Shown here: one piece after another, positions 1 through 8,109 of the stretch
How the letters are laid out: the number at the start of each line of letters is the position of its first letter
Numbering within the stretch: position 1 is the stretch's first letter
Program-made: the position numbers and the translations under genes
The notes under the pieces: model-generated
Seen by the model: only the letters and a program-made list of their open reading frames with translations
Database searches by the model: none
What the model was told of the DNA's origin: nothing
Source: Armatimonadota bacterium
GTDB lineage: Bacteria > Armatimonadota > Fervidibacteria > Fervidibacterales > Thermosaccharophagaceae
Assembly: GCA_025062195.1 (NCBI GenBank)
Contig: JANXAS010000024.1
Location: 1 to 46,785, forward strand
Reading direction: 5' to 3'
Length of the DNA: 46,785 nucleotides

Positions 1-1269
1 CTGAGAACTTGTGACAGCGATTTGGACAAAGTAAAGGTTATTTGGCGAAGGTGGCAACTCACCTGTCACTTGGTAGCGTTGCCACTGAGTTGAAATTTTC
101 GTTTGAGTTTCAAGCCCGTAGAAGATGCGTTCATAAACTTCGCTGCCACCAACATAAGCGCTGTAAATTCCGAACCTAACAGGAACATCTTCCCTTTCGG
201 CTTTCAGCCAAAGCGAAAAGGTGTGAAGGATTTTTGAGCGAGCAGAAAACAAACCGCTGGTCAAAATTGTCGTGCCAGTCCAATGGGAAGCATCAAAACA
301 GGCAGAACGCTCACCGTGAACTTTCGTTTTCTCGTCAAGCCTAAGGCTCATGTTGGATGCACGATAGGGACGAGTCCCAACTTCAAAACTGGCGTTAGAA
401 AGCAAATTGCCTTTTTGAGGTGGTAGAGGTTTCGGTAAACGCTCTCTTGTGCTTTTGGCTAACCTTTGAACTGAAGGCAAGTCCTTTAGCCCTTGACCTT
501 CCCGACCCATTTGCATTAGTTGAGCAATTTCATCTTCGTTCAAAACCCGCTCCCAAACTGCGAACTCGTCAATAGCAGCATCGGCAAGTCGCTCAAAAGT
601 CTCCGAACCGTCTAAACCGCCGATGATGAGTGCTCCCGTCAATTCAAAATCCATCAAAACATCTCTCGCTTCTCCTGCAAGTTGACCGTCAAGAAAAATT
701 CGCTTGAAACCAACTAATGTCTTTTCATCACGCCACCATGTAACGGCTACATGATGCCATTCGCCCGCTTTCCAATGAGCAACTGAAGCACTGGGAGCGT
801 AATGATGCTTTGCTTTTGAGCGAATTGTGGATGAGAAAGTGAGAGCGCTACGATGCCAATACAGGTAGAAGAGACCACTTCTGATGGAAAAGAAGTGGCG
901 AAATCGTTCTGAAGTTTCGTTTCCGTTCCAGTTAGGTTTGACCCAGAAAGCGATTGTCCCTTGTTGGGCATAAATGTTGGGTTTGAAATTTGCAGAAGTT
1001 GTCAGGTAGGACAAAAATCGGTTTTTGCCCTTATGCCCGCATTCAACAGCCTGCCCGATTTTGCCTTGAACGAAAGTGACTTCAAAGCCACCTGCCATCT
1101 CCATCGGATTTCCTTTTGCCACTAAAGCATTGGCATCGCCATCAAAAGGCAAGTAAAGAGTAAGCCTATCAGCAAAATTTTTAGCAAGCGGACTTTGAGC
1201 TGAAGCGACTGATACAAGAGCGAAAAGTATAACGGTTAACCATCTCAAACACTTTGTGCTCAATCTCAT
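1..1269 (-). CDS. Secreted LamG (concanavalin A-like) domain protein, 3' end beyond window
   Basis: The minus-strand reading frame is open from an ATG at 1269 to the left edge (423 codons), so the C-terminus is missing. A GGGGGTG ribosome site lies 6 bases before the ATG. The N-terminus is a signal peptide (basic MRLSTK, then a hydrophobic run ending in SVASA|QS). Residues about 35-245 match a LamG/laminin-G-like jelly roll: LYLPFDGDANA at the start, GTIAFWVKPNW, W-K-AGEWHHVAVTW, a FLDGQLAG strand, and a closing IDEFAVWERVLNEDEI. From about residue 290 a second beta-sandwich begins with NLLSNASFEVGTRPY, typical of carbohydrate-binding modules. The protein is probably exported and binds glycans. 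The catalytic part, if any, lies outside the window, so the substrate is unknown. Confidence 0.85.
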   Translation of the reverse strand, partial: MRLSTKCLRWLTVILFALVSVASAQSPLAKNFADRLTLYLPFDGDANALVAKGNPMEMAGGFEVTFVQGKIGQAVECGHKGKNRFLSYLTTSANFKPNIYAQQGTIAFWVKPNWNGNETSERFRHFFSIRSGLFYLYWHRSALTFSSTIRSKAKHHYAPSASVAHWKAGEWHHVAVTWWRDEKTLVGFKRIFLDGQLAGEARDVLMDFELTGALIIGGLDGSETFERLADAAIDEFAVWERVLNEDEIAQLMQMGREGQGLKDLPSVQRLAKSTRERLPKPLPPQKGNLLSNASFEVGTRPYRASNMSLRLDEKTKVHGERSACFDASHWTGTTILTSGLFSARSKILHTFSLWLKAEREDVPVRFGIYSAYVGGSEVYERIFYGLETQTKISTQWQRYQVTGELPPSPNNLYFVQIAVTSSQ

Positions 1270-1489
1270 TGTTGCACCCCCTATCTTGACAGATGAGCTA
1301 AAAGCCACAAATGCCCTAACCCATAACCAGCCATAGGAGAGGCTTCAGCCTTGAAAATTAGTTCACAGCAGAAGTTGTTCTTACAATGACTATCCTGCAG
1401 TTTATTCGTGGCTGAAACTACTCCTACAAACAAAATCGCATTGCTTTTGGCTCGGCAAGAGCCTTGCCCTCCCACTATGCACATAACGG

Positions 1490-3364
1490 TCACTCTGTCA
1501 ACCGTTTTGATGAGCCTGCCGGGATGCCTTCGTAAATAAGCCTTCTTGCTGGGCTATCTTGGGTGAGGCGGAAGTCAAGTTTGCCTATGTCTATAAACTT
1601 TGGGTCAGCGAAAATGGAGTGAGCATCCAACCCAGTTTGCTTTCGGTAATCCTCAAACTGCTCAGGTGCAAAGCGGAGTTTCAAAAATTGTGCCAAGATG
1701 CCTTTTGTTTGATACCAGCAATTGTAGTCCATGATAAGCCCTTTTCGCCAGTCGTTTTCCATCCTCAAGCAACTTTCAGTGGCGTTGTAAAAGATGTTGT
1801 AGCGGACATAGAACTCACTTGTGCGAGCCGAGTTGAAGAAGAACATAAGGTGGCGACCGTTTGGGTCAGGGCGTTGAGAATGTCCCCAACCATAGCCTGC
1901 ATTGACGCATGTGTTGTGCTCAAATCGTATGTTGAATGTCTCGGAACTTTCAGGACGGTTCCAATACTCAAACGAATACTCACAGTTCCAGATTACATTG
2001 TGGCGGTAAATGATGTTGAACTGTCTCACATTGGGAGCGTTGTTTTGATTAGTTAACGCTGCATCGTAAACTTCCCAGATGCGACAGCCTTCAACAAGGT
2101 TGTCGTGTGCGTTGCCCCAAAACTCAACACCGTTGCCATAGCGAACTGGTCTTCCATCGTGTGTGGTGAATTGATGTCCACCACCAATGTATGAGATGTC
2201 GCAATTGCGGATGATGATATGGTGTGTGTTTCCACCACCAATCCCGTGCGCTGCACCGTAACGCAATGACAAGTTCTCGTAGACGATGTGATGTTTGTTG
2301 CTTTGGTCAATGATGTGCCGACACAACGCCAATTCAATGCTCTTGTAAAGTTGTGCTGGGTTGCGCTCTGAATACATAAAGACACGCCAGTTCTGTGCAT
2401 CATACCAAAATTCGCCTTGATGTTTCAAATCCTTTAGTGACCACTTTTTGATACCGATAAATCGCCCACCATCAAAGATGATGTTTCCTACATCCAACGA
2501 GAGTTCCTCCGCTTCATTGCAACGCAACCTTCTCCACGATAGCGGTTGAAACTCCAAAACCGACCCTGAGGGCAATGCGCCACCTAAGTAAAGCGTGATT
2601 CTTCCATCATCGGCTGTTTGCATGGCTTTGAAGCGAACGACGACATCCTTCCAATCTTTGCTCACTTCAACATTGAGTGTGGGCGATATGCCGTATGCTG
2701 TCCAAGGGGCAGACTGTTTCATCAACATGATGCGTGAGAAAATGAAAGGCTTTGAGCAACGGATGCGAAAGACAAACTCAAAATAGTCGCCAGAACGAAG
2801 CGACAAGCGGTGGTTGTAAAGTTGGATGTGATTTGGTGCTGTGCCACTTTGGATGCATTCAATTCTCACTGTCGGTAAAGCATCAACGTCGGTTTTGGAC
2901 ACGGTGAAGCGAACTTTAGCGCCACCTTCAAAATGAACTGTCCAAGGCGATGCAGCGAAATCACTCAATGGTTTAAGTTCAGTGAAGGTTGGTTTCGTCG
3001 TCGCCCAAAGATTGTGACCCACTTGCTCCCATTGACTTGGACTGTTTCTGGCAACCGAACCGAGAAGCAAAGGCTTCTCTCCATCGCCATAAGCACCGTA
3101 AATAATAGGCGCACCTTCATCACCACTTTGCGGAATGAGTTGACCGCGCCAAACATCGCCACGCTTGAAAAGCACACAGTCACCAGAAAGCAATTGCACT
3201 GCGTTCACTTTCTCCAAACTGCGCCAAGGCGACTTTGGCGATAAGCCATCGTTTCGGTCATCACCCAACGAAGAGGAGACATAGAAAATTCGCCCCGCAG
3301 CAAAGCCGACACTGCAAGTTAGAGTGAAGACGACAAAGACGATGCCAACCATTTTCATCCTCAT
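1490..3364 (-). CDS. Secreted right-handed parallel beta-helix protein (pectate-lyase-like fold)
   Basis: Signal peptide MRMKMVGIVFVVFTLTCSVGFAA precedes an N-terminal motif RIFYVSSSLGDDRNDGLSPKSPW, the usual opening of exported beta-helix (PL/DUF1565-type) proteins. A beta-sandwich-like stretch lies at about residues 110-290. The C-terminal half has short repeated rungs such as HIIIRNCDISYIGGG, NLVEGCRIWEVYDAAL, IIYRHNVIWNC and IRFEHNTCVNAG, ending in DPKFIDIGKLDFRLTQDSPAR, a classic beta-helix terminus. It probably binds or cleaves an acidic polysaccharide outside the cytoplasm; no catalytic residues can be assigned. The start is uncertain: the frame extends upstream to 3472, but the signal peptide begins at 3364 (or the Met codons at 3358 or 3352), behind AGGTG/GAGG. 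Confidence 0.85.
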   Translation of the reverse strand: MRMKMVGIVFVVFTLTCSVGFAAGRIFYVSSSLGDDRNDGLSPKSPWRSLEKVNAVQLLSGDCVLFKRGDVWRGQLIPQSGDEGAPIIYGAYGDGEKPLLLGSVARNSPSQWEQVGHNLWATTKPTFTELKPLSDFAASPWTVHFEGGAKVRFTVSKTDVDALPTVRIECIQSGTAPNHIQLYNHRLSLRSGDYFEFVFRIRCSKPFIFSRIMLMKQSAPWTAYGISPTLNVEVSKDWKDVVVRFKAMQTADDGRITLYLGGALPSGSVLEFQPLSWRRLRCNEAEELSLDVGNIIFDGGRFIGIKKWSLKDLKHQGEFWYDAQNWRVFMYSERNPAQLYKSIELALCRHIIDQSNKHHIVYENLSLRYGAAHGIGGGNTHHIIIRNCDISYIGGGHQFTTHDGRPVRYGNGVEFWGNAHDNLVEGCRIWEVYDAALTNQNNAPNVRQFNIIYRHNVIWNCEYSFEYWNRPESSETFNIRFEHNTCVNAGYGWGHSQRPDPNGRHLMFFFNSARTSEFYVRYNIFYNATESCLRMENDWRKGLIMDYNCWYQTKGILAQFLKLRFAPEQFEDYRKQTGLDAHSIFADPKFIDIGKLDFRLTQDSPARRLIYEGIPAGSSKRLTE

Positions 3365-4183
3365 CACCTGCACGCTTTTCACCTGCTTGCGGCTTTCACT
3401 CCAAAAAGGTAACACATCCTCTGCATCGTGAAGGTGACAAAACTGTAACCTCGCAGCGTCACACCTTAGCAATGATGGAAGTTTTAAAGACCATCTGGAA
3501 CAAGTCCTGATGCTTCATGAATTATCACTTCCCTACGAAAGAAAGTGCCAACTTCGCAAGTCCTAACACTTCAACATGATTGCCCTTTTGAATCGTGAAA
3601 CGACAAAACTCTTACCACGTTCTTTACTTCAAATGTTGTTGGTAAATGCTTTTTCACAAACATGCTACGGACTTTAGCCCATAGCCCTGACTAAACCTAT
3701 GAGCACCGTCTTTGGACGGCGTGGAAAATTATCGCCGAATGAATTCGGCACTCATTTTCGTAGGCCGAAGTCGCCAGACTTCGGGCTTATTTTCTTCTCC
3801 CCGAATTCTTGCGAATTCGGCTACTTCCTTCATCCCTCTTTTTCTTCCGCAGCTGAGGTCACCAGACTTCGGGTTTATTTTCTTCTTCGCTCTTTATTTC
3901 AAATTTTGCTTCCTTCTCCCTTCCTTTCGCAGCCAAAGTCACAAGACTTCGTGATTCTTCCCCTTTTGTTTTTGCTCATTCTTTCTTTTTCCTTCTTCCG
4001 TAGCCGAAGTCGCCAGACTTCGGAATTCTTTCCTTCTTCTAATGGTGGTAAACTCGTTGCATCATAACTTGACCGATGCTGGATGCAGCACTTCGCAAAT
4101 GCTTCACGCTATGAATGGCAACGCAGCAAAATTGAGTTTGGGTCTATAGCACAAGAACAAGAACCAAGGGAGGCGATGGTGAC
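3365..4183. repeat. Intergenic repeat block upstream of the GH17 gene (composite class D element plus class A REP-like hairpins)
   Basis: No gene is supported here. From 3656 to 3760 lies a composite element with three hairpins: an imperfect CTACGG/CCATAG stem around ACTTTAG, a CCGTC-TTT-GGACGG hairpin and GCCGAA-TGAA-TTCGGC. Class A hairpins follow: CCGAAGTC-GCCA-GACTTCGG at 3765-3784 preceded by GTAG, the inverted relative CCGAATTC-TTGC-GAATTCGG at 3801-3820, degenerate copies at about 3853-3872 and 3933-3952, and a perfect copy at 4004-4023 preceded by GTAG. Linkers are pyrimidine-rich. The block separates the divergent beta-helix and GH17 genes and must contain their promoters, which I could not pin down. 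Confidence 0.85.
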
Positions 4184-5125
4184 ATGATGAAGAAATGTTT
4201 TTCACTTGCTGTTTATATTGCGATTGCATTCGCAATAGTTTCGGGGTGTGGTGGTGGAAAGGTTTCCTCACTTGGTCCACCGACCACTGATGATATTCAA
4301 TTCGGGAAAATAATCGGAGTCAACTACGGTCCTTTTCGTGATGGACAAAGTCCGCTAACCGGCGTCTACCCAACGAGAGAACAAATGAAAGAGGATATGC
4401 CTATCTTGAAAAAGATGGCTCACTTCATTCGCACCTATTCGGTAACTAACGGGTTAGAGCAAATCCCTGAGTTAGCAGGTCAGTATGGCTTAAAGGTTGT
4501 TCCGACAGCATGGTTGGGACCTAATCCTGCTGCCAATAGCAAGGAGATCGCCAACCTAATCACCGTTACCAAAAAGAATACCAACATACCGTTTGTAGCT
4601 GTTGGCAGCGAATCATTACTTCGCGGCGATGTCACTAAAGAGAAGCTAAAAGAACACATTGCTTATGTCAAACAGCGTATCTCAGTGCCTGTAACAACGG
4701 GTGAGCCTTGGCATGTTTGGAATGATAACCCAGACCTTGCCGACGCCGTTGACATTATCTTTATCAATGTGCACCCCTACTGGGAGAGACAGCCAATTGA
4801 GAATGCAGTTGCTTATGTCCTTATGCGCTACGAAGAAATTAAGGCGAAGTATCCTAATAAGCATGTCATTTTGAGTGAGACGGGTTGGCCAAGTGCGGGT
4901 GCTGAGAATGGCGCAGCAGTCCCGAGCCTTGAAAACCAGAGGCGGTTCATTAAAGAGCTAATGAGCGAAGCGATTAAACAGAACATAGGCTTTTTCCTAT
5001 TTGAAGCCTTTGATGAAAGGTGGAAGAGAGAAGTCGAAGGTGAGGTTGGAGCGCACTGGGGATTCTACAACTCACAGCGCGAGCAAAAGCATGATTTTGG
5101 GTCTTTGCTACCAGCATCACCGTGA
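4184..5125 (+). CDS. Glycoside hydrolase family 17-like lipoprotein (endo/exo-1,3-beta-glucanase type)
   Basis: This is a 313-residue TIM-barrel glycosidase. It carries a lipoprotein signal with lipobox IVSGC (Cys22), so it is probably anchored to a membrane. GH17 hallmarks are visible: VGSES with Glu143 as the likely acid/base, and ILSETGWPSAG with Glu232 as the likely nucleophile. Other family features are IGVNYGPFRDGQSP at the first strand, the HFIRTYSV strand and INVHPYW. The likely role is hydrolysis or transglycosylation of beta-1,3-glucan at the cell surface. GH17 is best known from plants and fungi and is less frequent in bacteria. The ATG at 4184 follows GGGAGG by about 10 bases; a Met also follows at codon 2. 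Repeat arrays lie on both sides, leaving the gene as a single cistron. Confidence 0.88.
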   Translation: MMKKCFSLAVYIAIAFAIVSGCGGGKVSSLGPPTTDDIQFGKIIGVNYGPFRDGQSPLTGVYPTREQMKEDMPILKKMAHFIRTYSVTNGLEQIPELAGQYGLKVVPTAWLGPNPAANSKEIANLITVTKKNTNIPFVAVGSESLLRGDVTKEKLKEHIAYVKQRISVPVTTGEPWHVWNDNPDLADAVDIIFINVHPYWERQPIENAVAYVLMRYEEIKAKYPNKHVILSETGWPSAGAENGAAVPSLENQRRFIKELMSEAIKQNIGFFLFEAFDERWKREVEGEVGAHWGFYNSQREQKHDFGSLLPASP

Positions 5126-5220
5126 ACTTTTGAGCATCATTCACTACTCTCAAACAAAATCCAAATGTTTTAGGCTTTGTTAATACGAACAAATCTCATT
5201 TCTCAGGCTGCCTTTCGTCA
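5126..5220. other. Spacer after GH17 gene
   Basis: Short spacer between the GH17 stop and the first copy of the 224-bp direct repeat. No hairpin with a T-run, and no gene, is apparent. Confidence 0.5.
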
Positions 5221-5444
5221 TTTTCGGTCGGGCATTAGCCCGAACGTCCGAATTCTTTTGGCTTGGCAAGAGTTCTGCCCTCAAAGTGAGATTGTTCTTG
5301 GATTTTTTGTTTACTCTTCGCTCAAAAGTTCGTTGATTCGTGGTAAGGCACGGAGCAAAGCGTAGTGCCGTCAAAAATGGGACAAGGAACATGGAACACG
5401 AGACAAAGGACAATTAGGACGCCACTTCGCTAAAGCTTCGTGGC
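5221..5444. repeat. 224-bp direct repeat, copy 1
   Basis: Base-for-base identical to 5927-6150 (offset 706). It contains a CGGGC-ATTA-GCCCG hairpin, a GGCAAGAG/CTGCCCTC palindrome, a class B element with the GGCAC/GTGCC stem variant at about 5340-5380, and the start of a reverse-orientation class B element at about 5420-5452 that runs past the end of the repeat. Confidence 0.95.
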
Positions 5445-5926
5445 TAACTACGAACTTAGACAACGAAGTTCGTGGCAAAGAATACCTGACTTTTTTTCGT
5501 TCGCTCTTCACCTCAAATGTTTTTTTGGTGAACACTTTTTTACAACCATGCTATGAGCTTTAGCCCATAGTCGCTGACGAATTCTTTGAGCGCTGTCTTT
5601 AGACAGCGGATGAAAATTCTCGCCGAATAAATTCAGCGCTCATTTTCGTATTCGTAGTCGCAAGACTTCGGGTTTATTTTCTTCTCTCCCTCCTTCTCCT
5701 TCCGTAGCCGAAGTCGCAAGACTTCGGAATTATTTTCTTCTTCCTCTTCTTCCGTAGCCATAGCCACTTTTATTCCAACCATGCTACAGACTTTAGTCCG
5801 TAGTTGCTGAGCAACTTACCTGAGCACCGATTTTAGCTTTGATTTTCGGCAGGGGCAGTAGCCCTGCCCTCCGATTTTTGCTAACTCGTAGGGCACGCTC
5901 ACTGGTGTGCAAGTTTTCGTCCCGAT
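5445..5926. repeat. Repeat block between the 224-bp copies
   Basis: It includes a complete class D composite element at about 5545-5650: CTATG-A-GCTTTAGC-C-CATAG, then a CTGTCTTTAGACAG hairpin, then a GCCGAATAAATTCAGC hairpin. A class A hairpin with GCAA loop is at 5709-5728 preceded by GTAG. A partial class D copy sits at about 5776-5830 with stem CTAC-A-GACTTTAGTC-C-GTAG. At 5850-5870 there is GGCAGGG/CCCTGCC with a 7-base loop. No gene is supported. Confidence 0.85.
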
Positions 5927-6150
5927 TTTTCGGTCGGGCATTAGCCCGAACGTCCGAATTCTTTTGGCTTGGCAAGAGTTCTGCCCTCAAAGTGAGATTG
6001 TTCTTGGATTTTTTGTTTACTCTTCGCTCAAAAGTTCGTTGATTCGTGGTAAGGCACGGAGCAAAGCGTAGTGCCGTCAAAAATGGGACAAGGAACATGG
6101 AACACGAGACAAAGGACAATTAGGACGCCACTTCGCTAAAGCTTCGTGGC
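5927..6150. repeat. 224-bp direct repeat, copy 2
   Basis: Perfect copy of 5221-5444. Its right end abuts a partial class A hairpin (CGCAAGACTTCGG), whereas copy 1 continues into TAACTACGAAC. Copy 2 has therefore lost the end of the class B element, which places a recombination junction at 6150/6151. Confidence 0.95.
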
Positions 6151-6328
6151 CGCAAGACTTCGGAATTATTTCCTTCTTCCCGAATTCTTGCGAATTCGGC
6201 TACTTTCTCTTCTTCCGTAGCCGAAGTCGCCAGACTTCGGACTCATTTCCTCCCCTCCCCCGAATTCTTGCGAATTCGGCTACTTCCCCCTCTTCTCCTT
6301 CCGTAGCCGAAGTCACAAGACTTCGGAA
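6151..6328. repeat. BIME-like array of alternating class A REP hairpins
   Basis: Four 20-nt palindromes alternate in orientation: CCGAATTC-TTGC-GAATTCGG at 6180-6199 (GTAG on the minus strand), CCGAAGTC-GCCA-GACTTCGG at 6221-6240 (GTAG at 6217-6220), the inverted type again at 6260-6279, and CCGAAGTC-ACAA-GACTTCGG at 6307-6326 (GTAG at 6303-6306). Units recur about every 80-86 bases and are joined by pyrimidine-rich linkers. The last unit directly abuts the stop codon of the truncated oxidoreductase at 6329. Confidence 0.9.
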
Positions 6329-7132
6329 TTATTTCCTTCCGTGTCCAATGGCAACGAGGTCACACCGATGTGAAATGGACTCGCTGATATTTGGGGCACC
6401 AACTTCATCAACTGGTGCAACGAACACCTCAACATCATTCTTGGCATTCACGAACACAACTGCGTGTCTGAACAAAACACGGGCGCTGTGACGAACGATT
6501 GAAAGGAGGCATGCAATTGCTTCAATCAATTCCCTCGGGCAGGTGGCGAGCGCCTGAAATTGCTTTAAGCAATGCGATAAACTCGCAAAGCTAACAACCA
6601 TGACCTTAATGCCATTATCGCACATCTCTGACGCCACTTTCCAAAGTAACGGTCCAGTCCCGCTGAGCACAGCTCGTTTGATGCTGTTAAGACAATCGCT
6701 TCGCAAGAGCATCTGTGCTGCACCCATTGAAAGCACGCAGCGGCTTGTCCAACCGGGAAACGGAAGATGACGCTCATATGCTCCGACCGCGATAATGACG
6801 GTATGCGCTTCAACGGCAGTCAATCCAAAACGAGTCTTTAGTAGGATTTTGAACGAGCCATCTGTCTGGCGCTCAATCCATATGGCACTTGCGCCACACA
6901 ATAACTCTGAAGACCTGTTTATAGACACTTCGCGCAGCATCAAATTTAGCAATTGCTCGGAGCGAAAAGTTCTCTTCGCATATTTGAAGTATCGCCCGCC
7001 AACTTGATGACTTGATTCAACCAAACAAACCGGCACGCCATACCTTGCAGCTGTCGCAGCAGCTGCCAACCCTGCAGGTCCAGCACCTATGATCACAACC
7101 TCATACTTTTTCCCTTCCTGCCTGTCGCTCAC
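6329..7132 (-). CDS. C-terminally truncated FAD-dependent oxidoreductase (HcnB / opine-oxidase subunit A-like)
   Basis: The N-terminal FAD-binding Rossmann motif VVIIGAGPAGLAAAATAA, the VGGRYFKY region, the IIAVGAYERHLPFPGW segment and a second nucleotide-binding stretch LSGTGPLLWKVASEM mark an HcnB/SoxA/OoxA-like subunit. Such proteins are typically about 450-470 residues; this one has 267 and stops just after the conserved CDLVAIGHG strand. The TAA stop lies at the edge of a REP array (last class A hairpin at 6307-6326), so the 3' third of the gene appears to have been replaced by repeats. The start is GTG at 7132, with GGAGG overlapping the end of the upstream 2Fe-2S gene. The part after VGxG is missing, including any C-terminal cysteine region, so normal function is doubtful. 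Confidence 0.85.
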   Translation of the reverse strand: MSDRQEGKKYEVVIIGAGPAGLAAAATAARYGVPVCLVESSHQVGGRYFKYAKRTFRSEQLLNLMLREVSINRSSELLCGASAIWIERQTDGSFKILLKTRFGLTAVEAHTVIIAVGAYERHLPFPGWTSRCVLSMGAAQMLLRSDCLNSIKRAVLSGTGPLLWKVASEMCDNGIKVMVVSFASLSHCLKQFQALATCPRELIEAIACLLSIVRHSARVLFRHAVVFVNAKNDVEVFVAPVDEVGAPNISESISHRCDLVAIGHGRK

Positions 7133-7138
7133 AGCAAG

Positions 7139-7405
7139 TCAAACCTCCGTAAACACACGCAAGCCCTCTGATACCAAAACCATGCATGCTCTCTCCTTGC
7201 GCAACACACCGTCACCATAATCAACGCCCACTTGGCATTCAAAGCAAACGCCCATACCGCAAAATATCCCGCGCTGCTCGTGCAACCTCGGACTGTGTCT
7301 GAATGACCTGTAACCTAATCGCCAAAGAAGTGACGCAACCATCTCTCCACAAAGCCCAGTTACCCTCACACCGTTCACTTCAAGTTCAACAGTCAACTTG
7401 CCCAT
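7139..7405 (-). CDS. Small [2Fe-2S] protein, HcnA / opine-oxidase gamma-like
   Basis: This 88-residue ferredoxin-fold protein has four cysteines, Cys49, Cys54, Cys57 and Cys74, in the pattern RGIFCGMGVCFEC...RACM that defines the small subunit of HcnABC/OoxABC-type amino-acid or opine dehydrogenases. It would pass electrons from a flavin subunit to the respiratory chain. The ATG at 7405 is preceded by GAGGGTG at 6-base spacing; the frame runs further upstream but without a better start. The next gene starts 6 bases after its stop, so the two are co-transcribed. No HcnC-like flavoprotein follows, because the operon ends in the repeat array, so the complex looks incomplete at this locus. Confidence 0.88.
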   Translation of the reverse strand: MGKLTVELEVNGVRVTGLCGEMVASLLWRLGYRSFRHSPRLHEQRGIFCGMGVCFECQVGVDYGDGVLRKERACMVLVSEGLRVFTEV

Positions 7406-8109
7406 GCTGCACACCCTCATGTTGTTCTCAAAATCAAGGTGGCATCCACCTGCGTAAAAGCTCAATCCCTTATGATGCAAAGAGTAGCGCAAGGACACTT
7501 TGCCAAAAGTCTACATGGGTAAGGTGTGGTTCAAATATGCTTATAGTTCCACACGGAGCGCAGCGGCGAGTTGTCAAAAACACTGCCCTGCTATCACTTC
7601 GTGGCGGATTATGAACCATGTCTGATCAAGATACCTACCCTCCGCAAGATTAGCTTCGGCAACTGACAACGCAAATTAAGCGTGAGCAAACGAAACACCA
7701 CTATTCCTGGATAGCAGTCCATCCATTTTTGGGACACATTTCGTGCGTCCCTGCTACTGCCCGCCGTTTGCTTATCATACCGTTTTCAAAAATGGTAACA
7801 CCACCCTATGTAGTGTCGCAACTTTCCCACGATAGTCGTTTAAATTCCGCCGCCAAAAAGTGGCGACGATGCACGGTGAAAGTTTTTATCATTTCGTGAT
7901 TCAAACGGCGGTCGTGCCACTTTAATTTTTTTGAAATTGTCTCACCCAACAACTTGCCGCTCTATGAACGGAGGAGCAAACAGTTAAAGAACACACCTCA
8001 ATAGGTTCACGGCTTACCGCATCAACTAATGCTGCATCGCGGTTTGCGCAACTTCAGCAATTATCGGGATGCAGCTGACTTTAAAAGGGAGCGCTCGCTT
8101 CGGTCGTGG
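7406..8109. other. Non-coding stretch, no gene recognised
   Basis: About 700 bases between two minus-strand genes. I see no convincing reading frame or RNA gene. At about 7560-7615 a degenerate relic of the class B repeat is visible (CACTTCGTGGCGGATTATGAAC). A small palindrome ACCGTTTT/AAAATGGT-like lies at about 7780-7798. The promoter of the 2Fe-2S gene should lie at its left end. Confidence 0.5.

Noticed and set aside
1559-2056. 165-codon plus-strand frame
   Set aside because: Antisense shadow of the beta-helix gene, with no recognisable domain.
3699-4067. Overlapping plus-strand reading frames of 80-122 codons
   Set aside because: They read straight through class A hairpins and pyrimidine linkers, giving Phe/Ser-rich low-complexity protein; repeat sequence, not genes.
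5180-6119. Two minus-strand reading frames with identical N-terminal halves (5180-5413 and 5793-6119)
   Set aside because: The identity comes from the 224-bp direct repeat; they contain several palindromes, lack a ribosome site and diverge where the repeat ends.
3760-6330. CRISPR array
   Set aside because: Palindromes repeat, but units alternate in orientation, spacers are pyrimidine-rich linkers of uneven length, and no cas gene is present.
7500-7620. tRNA-like GGTTCAAAT at about 7530
   Set aside because: No acceptor stem or anticodon arm can be built around it.
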